A program made the position numbers and the translations under genes. Positions 1 through 9,500 of a stretch of DNA of 25,000 nt are shown in pieces. Where the stretch lies: the NCBI GenBank assembly GCA_903813345.2, contig CAIIXF020000164.1:1-25000 (forward strand), read 5' to 3'. Position 1 is the first letter of the stretch, and each line of letters begins with the position of its first letter. Below the pieces are notes generated by a model that worked only from the letters and a program-made list of their open reading frames with translations, did not search any database and was not told where the DNA came from. Origin of the DNA: Owenia fusiformis (lineage: Eukaryota > Annelida > Polychaeta > Sabellida > Oweniidae).

Positions 1-1198
1 TTGGTACAAATGTACAGCAATAAATACATGGATAACCTTTCTTTGTAATGCGTTTGCCTTTATGTTCTTGCATAACAAGAGAGTTTTAAATATGACCTGC
101 CGAAAATAAAACAAATCACCTCAGATGCAGTACGATTGTATTTTACTATTTCCGATGGTATTTCCTTTTCTCAGCTTTATTTATCTCAGAGGGAATGAGT
201 TCACAGTTACTTGCACTGCGCCCATCTCTAAAATTGTAATGAAATTAACCTTTAAGAGCCTCCATATATTAACGTGTCAATATGTCATGCGCGCGTACAG
301 AATGTTGGGGATTTTTACAAAGAATCTATTCTCTCTTCGTACCGGCCATCCTTTTCATAATAAACCTGGAAAGCATGTATAAATCATATTTTAAAATCAA
401 AGAGATTCTCTTCATGATTTAGGGTACAGGGTTCAAAAGTATAACGATCAATCTTAGTCCTGGATTTCATGAAAGACGTGTTGCATATTACTCTAGAAAT
501 ACAAACAAGTCAAGAGAACGTTTTGTTATCCTATTATGTAGCTTTATGTAACTCTCTATTAATTAGAGGTAAATAAATATACAATGCAATTTAGAGCCTA
601 GAGCCTTCAATTTCGGTCCTAAATTTTGATCATCAGTATTAAATGAAGGGAACAATGTCCATGGTGATGTTTGGCAAGATATGCACATCCAGAGTTGTGA
701 AAGCATTGGCACAGTGGGTGTAGCTTTTTGGGTGTTCTTGCCTTTTTTTCAAAATTGCCCCCAAACCGTTTGTGACCACATATATTCTAAGACTTTGTCT
801 TAATGGTCAAAGATCCTAGTTTTGTCTCTAGATATGAAAATCCAATATGGCTGTCTACATCGCTACAAAAATGAAAATGGTTTTGTACCTAAGCACATAA
901 AGTATAATTTATGGGCTATCAATAACAAGTTTCAGCACAATATGTCACAGTGATTCAAAATGTCCGCCATTTTCATTGGTATTTTTTGATCCAAGTTAAT
1001 ACCAATGTTTTCAATTTTGGCTAACCAAGTACTTGTACAAAATTCCTGTATCAAAAAACCTTTATTCTTAGCTCCAAATGTTAAATATTAAAAAATGTTG
1101 AAACCTTCCCATGTGAGCTCAGTACCCATGGGCATGGTACTATTTTTTTAATCTTAAAACACTCTGGTAAATTGATATTTTCTCATCTTTTATTACAG
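1..1198. other. Upstream intron of the CCP gene, no exon recognised
   Basis: AT-rich sequence with no CCP-like cysteine pattern in any frame. It contains a decayed patch (aatatggctg at 843, tccgccatttt at 962) of a type that recurs near 19146 and 19893. It is taken as intron because the next exon begins in phase 1. Confidence 0.5.
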
Positions 1199-1375
1199 GA
1201 ATTACATGTGGGGATCCAGGAGATATTGAACTAGCCTCCAAGACGGGCGATGGCTTCCTTTTCGGTGACGCGATAACCTACGTCTGCCAGTACGGCTACG
1301 GGGTGGTCCGCGGTGACGGCATCCGTGTGTGCCAAAAGACCAAGACATGGACAGGAGAACCTCCTCAATGTGAAA
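1199..1375 (+). CDS. Exon: CCP domain 1
   Basis: The acceptor is tattacag at 1191-1198 and the donor gtaggt starts at 1376. The 177-base exon is phase 1-1 and reads ITCGDPGDIELASKTGDG at its start and WTGEPPQCE at its end. It has four cysteines and the conserved Trp, so it is a complete CCP. It is the first exon seen in the window, but a CCP exon in phase 1 cannot be the first coding exon, so more lies upstream. Confidence 0.9.
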
Positions 1376-4300
1376 GTAGGTGTGCCAGTGCCCTGGTATT
1401 CTTAGAACATAAACAGAATCCTATATATCTAATAGACAGACAGGAAGTCCTCCCCTACACTGGAACTGCATTCTTCAAACTAATTCTATTACAGAAACGG
1501 ACTGTTTTGGTAACAAGTTTGAAGAGTGCAGTAACAGTGTTCTAGGGAAACATACGTTCATATAAAAACAGGAAAATGTGAACATCAAATCAAGATGGAA
1601 GAAAGGAGAACTACTAAATATTAAGGGGTACAAACAAACCATCGATCTAATGTGTTTTCAGAGATAGACTGTGGCCATCCTGGTAAAGGAATTCTTGCCA
1701 CTCCGCATAGCGCAGACGTTAACTACAAATTCAAGGATACAGTACGATACACGTGTGATAAGGGGACTGAATACGTAGATGGTACATATGCAAGGACATG
1801 CAAAGCAGACAGAACTTGGAGTGGAAGCATTCTAGAGTGCAAACGTAAGTATTTCATATACACACAGAGTACAAATCCTGTAGCCACTGACAACTGTCAA
1901 TGAAATGTACTTTCTTTTGACACCATCTAGGTGTATGGTGTGGAGACCCTGGAAATCCCGACCCTGACAATATCATCCAGATATCTAGCATCGATCCAGA
2001 TGTAAAGTTCCGGTTTGATGACGAGGTGATATATGTATGTAACGAAGGCTACGAACTCACAACCTTATTGTCAAAACACGTTCGACGATGTCTGGAAGAA
2101 AAGATATGGGATAACACTGCTCCAAACTGTAAACGTAAGAACTATACTTGCTTGCACTATTACATTGGATGTGATAGCATTATCGTGATCAGTTATGAGA
2201 TTTAACAAGTCAAATCCTCAATTCTTTGATGTATGATATATCAAAGCAAGTCTACATCCATAATTTTCATAAGTTAAAAGTGAAAATAGACACATTCCAT
2301 GTTCTTTTAATTTGTGAGCAGGCGTTGATTGTGGAGAGCCTGACTATGTAGGGAATGCCATGCGCCTGGGAACTGATACCAAATATGGAGATACGGTTAC
2401 ATACACGTGTGATTTCGGGCATGAAGTCATCGAAGGGGACCTGAGCAGAACTTGCCAAGGAAACAAAAAATGGACCGGTGACACTCCTATATGTGAAAGT
2501 AATAATAATTGACTCTTTTCCTTATAAATGGAAAAATAGATGGCATCATGGGAATTGGTAGGGCTAAATTACACGGCAAATTAATAGCAAGAGTCACTTA
2601 ATTTCTTGATTTAACAAGTAATTCCATTTGGATCAACTTAAAACACCATTGGAATATATGATTTTATTGACATATGGATTGTGATTTCACATCAAAATTG
2701 TGATATTTGTAAGAGTAAATGAACTTTTAAAGGTTTTTCAACATTGTGTGAATGGGGATTTAGTGCGACCATTTTTAGAAAACTTGAAAATCTCTAGAAT
2801 TTGAATAAAGGTAAATAACAGTGCAAATCAAAGTTGTTTTGAAAAAAAAATAACACACAGAATTCAAATAGAAGAAAATGTTAGTCTTGAGTGATTGAAA
2901 AATGCAGATCTCCTAAAATCTCATTAAAAACGAGACTTTAGCGAGATTCAAAAGCTATATGGAAAAGCCTCTATTGTCGTTTCTATCTATCATTGCCCTT
3001 TTCATCATAGCCCTACTTTTCAAAGATAAACCAAAAGTTGCCCTTTCTAGGGGTGAGTTGTGAAAGTATACCGAATGTGACGGACTCCAAGTGGATTGGG
3101 CAAGGGCATTACTTTGGAGATATTGTTAGGTACCGATGCGACCCTGGCTTTGGCCATATGCAAGGGATAGGAGGATTGACCATAGAGTGCAAGGAAGACA
3201 AGGAGTGGCACCCAAGTCCTCCTATTTGTGAACGTGAGTTAGTATTTATGATATTTAATTGCGAAGTTTCACTGAAGTAAAGAAGAAATCCTAGACAACT
3301 TTTGATTCCATTGAAAACATTTGTGACATGAAGAAGATTTGCTTTCAGATCAAAAACTTGGGAATCTTGGATTTAAAGTTTGGTCTCACAATGCGTTCGG
3401 ATCTGGGTTTTATATTCGATCAACTAAAAATCTTAAAATGCTACTCAGTAATTAATATGACAATCTGGATGGCAAGAAAAATATATGTCAAATTCAAAAC
3501 TGTATCAGTTTGTTAATGATCCCTATTGATAAACGTTGATTTATTCCTGATTCTAGGATTGGACTGTGGGCCCCCAATGCAGGTTGATAACGCCACATAT
3601 AATGTCACTAGCACTCTGTTTGAGGGAAGGTTAAACTATATGTGTATAAACGACACATACCGTACAGCAGGAGTGATGGAACTTTATTGCGGCGTCAACG
3701 CCACGGATAACGGCATATTTGGCGTATATTGGAATGCTACGTTCCCAACATGCACTCGTAAGTAAACACGTAAAGGCAAATGAAATATGTCAGTATTTGG
3801 AGATATGTTCCTTATTACCATGCATATCAATGTGACAAATTAATAATTAGCAACAAAAGAGTAGTACAGTATTACATTTTCCATCATGATCTTTCTTGTC
3901 TAATATTTTTGGACTAGAAAGGGATTAATGACCCCCTACAATACTTCCCTCCACTTGGCATAGCGGTGAAAGATACAACACCCAATAACACTTTAGTCCC
4001 TACTTTCAGCCTAGCCCAGGCCTGTCAACTGTCCCGCAATTTGCGTATTTGTCACGCATTTGCTGAAGAATTTGAAGTCACGCCAGTTATTTTTGCGTGA
4101 CAGAAAATGTCACGCAAATACGCATTATACCTTGTAATTGTCAAGCAAAAATATTTCTGTAGAAAAATTTCTAAAAAACGTACGCATTTCGTTCGGACTT
4201 TTCAGCGAATTACGTATATGTCACGCATTCCGTTCGAAATTTTTCGTACCTACCCCCCCCCCCCCCCCGAAAAATTTGAGTTGTTCAAAATTTGGCAAGA

Positions 4301-5627
4301 TGTAATAAAATTTAAACCAAGGTGTTCAAAATTTGGATCAAGGTGTTCAGATTTGGACCAAGGTGTCCACATTTTAAGGGGAGGTGTTCAACATTTCCAA
4401 GTCACTCATGTTAGGTGTTCCCAAGTTGACAGGCCTGCTAGCCCTACTTACCTCCATTTGGCATAGCGGTGAAAGATACAACACCCAATAACACTTTTGT
4501 CCCTACTTTCAGCCTATCCCTACTTACCTCCACTTGGCATAGCGTTGAAAGATACGACACCTAGACAGTAACACTTTTGTTCCTACTTTCAGCCTAACCC
4601 TACTTCCCTCCATTTGGCATAGCGGTGAACAGTACGACACCCAGTAACACTTTTGTCCCTACTTTCAGCCTAACCCTACTTCCCTCCATTTGGTATAGCG
4701 GTGAACAGTACGACACCCAGTAACACTTTTGTCCCTACTTTCAGCCTAACCCTACTTCCCTCCATTTGGCATAGCGGTGAACAGTACGACACCCAGTAAC
4801 ACTTTTGTCCCTACTTTCAGCCTATCCCTACTTCCCTCCATTTGGTATAGCGGTGAAAGATACAACACCCAATAACACTTTTGTCCCTACTTTCAGCCTA
4901 TCCCTACTTCCCTCCACTTCGCATAGCGTTGAAAGATACGACACCTAGACAGTAACACTTTTGTTCCTACTTTCAGCCTAACCCTACTTCCCTCCATTTG
5001 GCATAGCGGTGAACAGTACGACACCCAGTAACACTTTTGTCCCTACTTTCAGCCTAACCCTACTTCCCTCCATTTGGTATAGCGGTGAACAGTACGACAC
5101 CCAGTAACACTTTTGTCCCTACTTTCAGCCTATCCCTACTTCCCTCCACTTGGCATAGCGGTGAAAGATACAACACCCAGTGAGGTTAGTGATGGGAGGG
5201 AATACGCCATTGGGTTCCTATCTGTGCTTGCAGTGATCGCAGCGGGCTTTGTGACTCTGGATATGATCACCTTCAAAAAGGACATCGCCCAGGTGCATAC
5301 ATAGTTTATTTACAAAACAAGTATACTACGAATCGCTATCTTTCTGATACACAATCAAATTTTAGAATCACAGCAAAATTCGGTAAAAGTAAGCATACAC
5401 TTACTCGAACCATACACAATCATTCAAGTATAATCATAAAATTCGGCAAACGAAAACACATATTTTATATTGTTTCACAATTTATATACTTTTGTGGTTT
5501 ATAGGCTAATGTAAAAAATTAATTTCAGGCTAAGCTTGACATTGAAGATTTCAAACAAAGGATCCGTGAATGGCGTGACAAGCGTAAGAAAGAGAAATAC
5601 GAAGGGTTGGATGACGGCTTCATGTAA
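1199..5627 (+). CDS. Multi-CCP (Sushi) single-pass membrane protein, 3' part of gene (exon joins given)
   Basis: Spliced model: exons 1199-1375, 1662-1844, 1931-2134, 2322-2498, 3051-3233, 3557-3757, 5129-5292 (or 5159-5292) and 5529-5627, with TAA at 5625-5627. All introns are GT..AG. The six CCP exons are phase 1-1, the classic symmetric arrangement for shuffled CCP modules, and the last intron is phase 0. Each CCP has the four-cysteine pattern, usually opening with a CG.P motif and ending with W before the last Cys. They are followed by a short stalk, a transmembrane helix (about 5206-5259) and a basic cytoplasmic tail of about 38 residues ending in a YEGLDDGFM sequence. Known for the family: CCP modules bind proteins in complement control, cell adhesion and receptors. 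Inferred: a type I surface protein. The signal peptide and earlier domains must lie upstream of base 1, so the gene is partial here. No named orthologue is claimed. Confidence 0.88.
1662..1844 (+). CDS. Exon: CCP domain 2
   Basis: The acceptor is tgttttcag ending at 1661 and the donor gtaagt starts at 1845. The 183 bases are phase 1-1. It opens IDCGHPGKG and closes RTWSGSILECK, with four cysteines spaced as in CCP modules and the Trp in place. Confidence 0.9.
1931..2134 (+). CDS. Exon: CCP domain 3
   Basis: The acceptor is ccatctag ending at 1930 and the donor gtaaga starts at 2135. At 204 bases it is the longest of the CCP exons, phase 1-1. It opens VWCGDPGNPDPDN and closes KIWDNTAPNCK. The extra length lies between the first and second cysteines. 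Confidence 0.88.
2322..2498 (+). CDS. Exon: CCP domain 4
   Basis: The acceptor is gtgagcag ending at 2321 and the donor gtaata starts at 2499. The 177 bases are phase 1-1. It opens VDCGEPDYVGN and closes KKWTGDTPICE, a complete CCP very like domain 1 in length and ending. Confidence 0.89.
3051..3233 (+). CDS. Exon: CCP domain 5
   Basis: The acceptor is ctttctag ending at 3050 and the donor gtgagt starts at 3234. The 183 bases are phase 1-1. It opens VSCESIPNVTDSKW, so the usual CG.P opening is replaced by CESIP, and closes KEWHPSPPICE. All four cysteines and the Trp are present. NVT is an N-glycosylation sequon. Confidence 0.87.
3557..3757 (+). CDS. Exon: CCP domain 6, sequon-rich, membrane-proximal
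   Basis: The acceptor is gattctag ending at 3556 and the donor gtaagt starts at 3758. The 201 bases are phase 1-1. It opens LDCGPPMQVDNATYNVT and closes YWNATFPTCT. Four CCP cysteines are present. Five N-X-T sequons (NAT, NVT, NDT, NAT, NAT) are packed in one 66-residue domain, which implies a heavily glycosylated membrane-proximal module if all are used. Confidence 0.86.
3945..5180 (+). repeat. 76-bp tandem array carrying a 3' splice site in every unit (interrupted at 4017-4437)
   Basis: Units start at 3952, 4455, 4531, 4611, 4687, 4763, 4839, 4915, 4995, 5071 and 5147 (each at a cattt/cactt-ggcatag motif). The period is 76, or 80 in the two units with a 4-base insertion (4531 and 4915). 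Each full unit contains a pyrimidine tract and ctttcag, with AG ending at 4009, 4512, 4592, 4668, 4744, 4820, 4896, 4976, 5052 and 5128. The last copy runs into the transmembrane exon. Because 76 is not a multiple of three, and many units read CC-TAA directly after the acceptor, only the last copy gives an open frame. Confidence 0.93.
4017..4437. mobile_element. 421-bp non-autonomous DNA transposon with 14-bp TIRs and 6-bp target duplication
   Basis: The left end caggcctgtcaact (4017-4030) and right end agttgacaggcctg (4424-4437) are exact reverse complements. The flanks ctagcc at 4011-4016 and 4438-4443 are identical, and removing the element with one copy restores an intact unit of the surrounding 76-bp repeat. 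Inside are short cgcatt/gtcacgca repeats, a run of about 16 C at about 4253-4268, and four diverged aggtgttca-type subterminal repeats towards the right end. There is no transposase. The TIR start resembles hAT-type ends, but those usually give 8-bp duplications, so the superfamily is left open. Confidence 0.88.
5129..5292 (+). CDS. Exon: stalk plus transmembrane helix
   Basis: The donor gtgcat starts at 5293 in phase 0. Two acceptors keep the frame with the previous phase-1 exon: ccctactttcag ending at 5128, which has the better pyrimidine tract, and ggcatag ending at 5158. From 5129 the exon encodes PYPYFPPLGIAVKDTTPSEV, then a hydrophobic helix from AIGFLSVLAVIAAGF onward (about 5206-5259), then a KK stop-transfer. 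The first about 50 bases of the exon are the last copy of the 76-bp tandem repeat that fills the intron, so the exon's 5' end is repeat-derived or, conversely, is the source of the repeat. Confidence 0.8.
5529..5627 (+). CDS. Exon: cytoplasmic tail and stop codon
   Basis: The acceptor is taatttcag ending at 5528, phase 0. The 33 codons include TAA at 5625-5627. The product starts AKLDIEDFKQRIREWRDKRK and ends EGLDDGFM. It is highly charged and probably helical. YEGL fits the YxxPhi pattern used for clathrin-adaptor sorting; that function is inferred from pattern only. Confidence 0.85.
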   Translation, partial: AKLDIEDFKQRIREWRDKRKKEKYEGLDDGFM

Positions 5628-5800
5628 GCAACCACTATGTTCGGTGTAAACAATCTCCGTTGAATATGTGTACAGCGTTATTGTAGATGTTGAAATTGTC
5701 ATATTAGGGAGAACGTTAAGAGAATTACTTGCACGTGAACGTGAGAGGAATGGTTGTAATAAGGTCCCTTGAAAAACAATGAGGGCATCTACATAGTCCA

Positions 5801-5806
5801 AATAAA
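5801..5806 (+). terminator. Poly(A) signal AATAAA of the CCP gene
   Basis: A canonical AATAAA lies 174 bases after the stop codon of the CCP gene and is followed by a CA dinucleotide and a T-rich stretch, as expected for cleavage near 5815-5825. Confidence 0.6.
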
Positions 5807-6303
5807 TGTTCATCCACTAAATGTGTATCTATAAAGATTATATTATTACGAGAATTAACTTGTATTATCATATAAAATAGAGATGGTTATAGAGATGACA
5901 CCCATATGATAAGCAAATATTTCTATTCTTTTATGTTGACGGAAATTTGTGCATCTCAGTTCCCATTAGTACATGAATTATGCGTTTTGTGTAAATATTT
6001 GAAGTAATCTTTGTAATCTTCTGGTGTATACTGATTCAATGTCAGATGATGATACGTCAAGTTCTCTATCGAAAAAACAAGCACATCCATTGGCACATAA
6101 TCCATGATAGAGTGAAAATGGTTTTGAATATGTAATATGTGTATATATATTCAATATATACTTCCACCAAGTATTCGGTGGTCTCAAGAATCATGCAGAT
6201 TTCTTTTGGACTGCATATCACATGCATTGACACTAGCAAAACTACCAATTGACAATAGAGGAATAGAATAATCAGGATATCGATTCAGATTTTGTTATTA
6301 TCT
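5807..6303. other. Intergenic region between convergent gene ends
   Basis: AT-rich spacer between the poly(A) signals of the two convergent genes, with a small gtatatatattcaatatatac near-palindrome at 6141-6162. No gene was seen. Confidence 0.5.
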
Positions 6304-6320
6304 TTTATTTATTATTTATT
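6304..6320 (-). terminator. Cluster of three AATAAA poly(A) signals (minus strand)
   Basis: TTTATT occurs at 6304-6309, 6308-6313 and 6315-6320 on the plus strand, so three AATAAA signals read on the minus strand about 133-150 bases past the TGA at 6453. This fits the end of the type II membrane protein gene. Confidence 0.55.
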
Positions 6321-6452
6321 ATAAATCTTGTAAAATATATATGTAAAATATATAATTTATAACTATTTATCGTGTTTTTTTTCATCGTATCATTGTAGAG
6401 TTTAAAATATTTCCATAAACATTGATGATTTACTCTGCAAGTTATATTGTCC

Positions 6453-6544
6453 TCAGGAAAAGTTAGCTATGAATGAGATGGTTGTTTTGTACTCCCCATG
6501 TACTGGTAGTGAATCGACCTTCCAGAATACGTCATTCCAATACA
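6453..6544 (-). CDS. Exon 7, C-terminal strands and stop codon
   Basis: The acceptor is ttgcttgcag; 92 bases, with TGA at 6455-6453. It encodes VYWNDVFWKVDSLPVHGEYK then TTISFIANFS. In JmjC/cupin oxygenases the distal iron-binding His normally follows an aromatic pair here; this protein has FWK instead. Confidence 0.86.
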
Positions 6545-9500
6545 CTGCAAGCAAAACAAATACATGTTACAGCTTCAGAAGTGAAGTGATGAATATATTA
6601 AGAATAAAGTAAAAAATATATTTTATTTAGAATATTAACTAGATTAGTATTAACGTAAAATGGTTGTTCTTCCGGTTTACAGTCATAGTTAAAGAGACCT
6701 TTATAATCTGGCATCGTTAATTAATATTAGTGGATTCAAAACGTGAACGCTTGTTATAACGAACCTATGTCTCCTTCCTCAACGATGTGCTCCATTATGC
6801 TGCATTCTGAGAGGCAATGCTCGTACGGTCGGAATCTCAGTAACCTACTGCCACTCCCTTGGGCATACCAAATATTTTGGAAATGAGGTGTACCTGTTAT
6901 CTGAAAATATATGAAATAATATTTTTGAATGTTTATATCAAGAACGCATTGCTATAGGCATGCTACACATGCATTCCAGCAAAACAGAACTTGTTCGTAA
7001 TATAAGTGCATTCTGTATTGTTTTTAGTGTATGCTCGACGTAAAAAGGCTATTTTAAAACAATAAAAAGCCAATCTAAGAGTAGAGACTCCCCTTACCAA
7101 TGTATAAAGTGGTGATTTTGGTCCATCTATAAATATTGCTTTGTCCAATGACACCTCCACATCAGCGGGTATAAAATCAGGACGTGGGAACAGTTGTCTC
7201 AACGCTTTAGCCGTGCTAACCTTCCTATAATTGCTGTAAACAGAATCAAAATAAATGACACTATACATTGTAGTTTAGTTTAGCTTTCAAAGATTCTGTT
7301 ATATCCATCACCCACTTAAATTATCAATATGAGTGTAAAAGTATGAATATTTATAATATAGATGGCGGAAGTACATAATGAACGATCTAGCGACCATCTA
7401 TATACAAATACTGTTCAAAAATATATAAAAAGCTATTCTCCCCATATTTTTTTCATCTCACAACAACTGAAACAATTTGTAGTCATCCAATTAATTGGCA
7501 AGTCAAATATATATGATCATCAAATATGAAAAGTTAATAGCTGATACAAAATTGATTTTATTTACCCTTCTATATGTATGTTTTGAAGAGTGGAGTCTTC
7601 CTGTTTAAACAGTTCATCCATGGATTGAACATCAGGGTTACTTGATACGAATCCTGCTGTAGCATGGTATGTTGCTTTGTTCTCATCATAGGAAGCCTTT
7701 AAATCTTCAAATGAGACTTTCTTTTTTAAAGCATTCTGAAATAAAATCCATATGATCATTTCATACCAAATACTATCGAAATTCTAATGCAAATAGAACT
7801 GTTTTCGAATCGTTATTCATTTAGTTTCGAAGTGTTTTCAAAACGCAGTCAAACGCCCTGGTCCAGGCAGACTTAAAACTGTATTTTGACCATGACTGTA
7901 AAGTCCCTTGAGTGATTTTGATGAAGCTCCACAAATTCACCACACATTGAATGAGGAAAATTTGTGTTAAATCTGAAGTGCCAAAAGACTTTGATTAGAA
8001 AGTTATCCGGTTTTAACGCTGTGGCAGTCACCTACGTATAACAGCGTTTTTCTACCCTGCGTGCAGAGTCTAGTTAAAGACGAAGCTCTCTTTTAAGAAG
8101 TGAAGTCAAACGAATGCAAAGGGTAGCGTTTTTCGTATTTTTCTAATACTAATGTCTTTTGAGCAGATGTCCAAGGCATCATGTTTTTCAACTAACTAAC
8201 AACAGGATGTTATACACATAGTCTCTCCTTTCTTTCCAATTAGTATTTTCCAAGATATAATGATTTCTTTGGGTTGCGTTTTTTGAACTACAATTTAATA
8301 ATACTAGAATACCACATAACATTAAAGAAATGGCGATCAATTTGAATTTACCCGTCAAATTAGAAAGGGGCAATGATCATTTGAACTTCTTCCATATTCA
8401 GTATGAATGAAAGGATCTTGCAGCTATGACTTGCGTTTATCGTGGTTGAAAGGAGGGAGTTCTCCCGGAGTTCAATGTTTCTCTTATTCAACCTATTAGC
8501 TGCCAAACCACATGCAAATCAGTCAGCTTAAATACAAGAGACCGAGATACCAAGCTTTCCTAACCTTAATTTTGAGGATTTTAGTTGAAGATGCATAGTG
8601 TAGATCAAATTTTGAGGATGTTATATTTTCAGTAATTGCGATTCGTCTCTCGTGTTTACAGGATTCGCAGTCTGGTCGGTTTCCCTCAAAATATGGGTTG
8701 TTGACAATGCACGATTCTTCATAGTAAGCTGGAAAAAATGTGGATGTTAAAGGAAAGCTTAAACATTTAATTGGATTCAATATGTGAAGAATTTTTGTTT
8801 ATAAATCACAAATCAATTTAACAACGTTACTTAAAACATTTAAGGTGGATCTTTAACACATATTGTAAAAATCATAACCGCTTCAGTTATATTTGGCGGA
8901 GCTCTCGAGTATGAGCCTCGTCACAGAGGCTTGTATCACCAAATTGTGCAGTCTCTGAACCTAAGAAATACCTATAATGATTCGTTTGTATATACTGAGT
9001 TTTCACTTTGGTGTGAATATGAATATGTAAACTAACTTTAGCTCAGTTTACACACTAGTTTTAGTTTAGTTTTAGTTTAAAATAGTTTATTTTTGTGTCA
9101 CTGATATTACAATATACATATAAAATACATAATAAAAACAACATTTTGTAACATCACCAGCCGGTGCCGACTTATGAGACACAGTATACATTATATCTGA
9201 GTGTCACCCATTACTACCCCCAATGGGCAGCTTGGGTCAACATTCATAAAGACAGAGACAAAAAATGTCTCTGGTAAAAATTTATACAATAATAACCAAT
9301 GATATAAATAAATAAATATAAACTGTCTGATTAATCAGTTTGGCATAAATAAGCAGTTCATGGAATGATATTGTCAATCATTATATTAAATACATATATT
9401 GCACCTAATGTGAGATGGATATTGCATAACAAATACATGTATTGCACTAAATGAGAGTAGCATGTTGCATATGGTCAAAAATTACAATAAATACAAATAT

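Noticed and set aside
125-382. 85-codon plus-strand frame at the start of the window, considered as an upstream CCP exon
   Set aside because: The cysteine spacing does not fit a CCP and no phase-1 acceptor and donor pair frames it.
4107-4466. 119-codon plus-strand open frame
   Set aside because: It runs across the 421-bp transposon, a poly-C run and its subterminal repeats into the tandem array. The product is low-complexity and repeat-driven.
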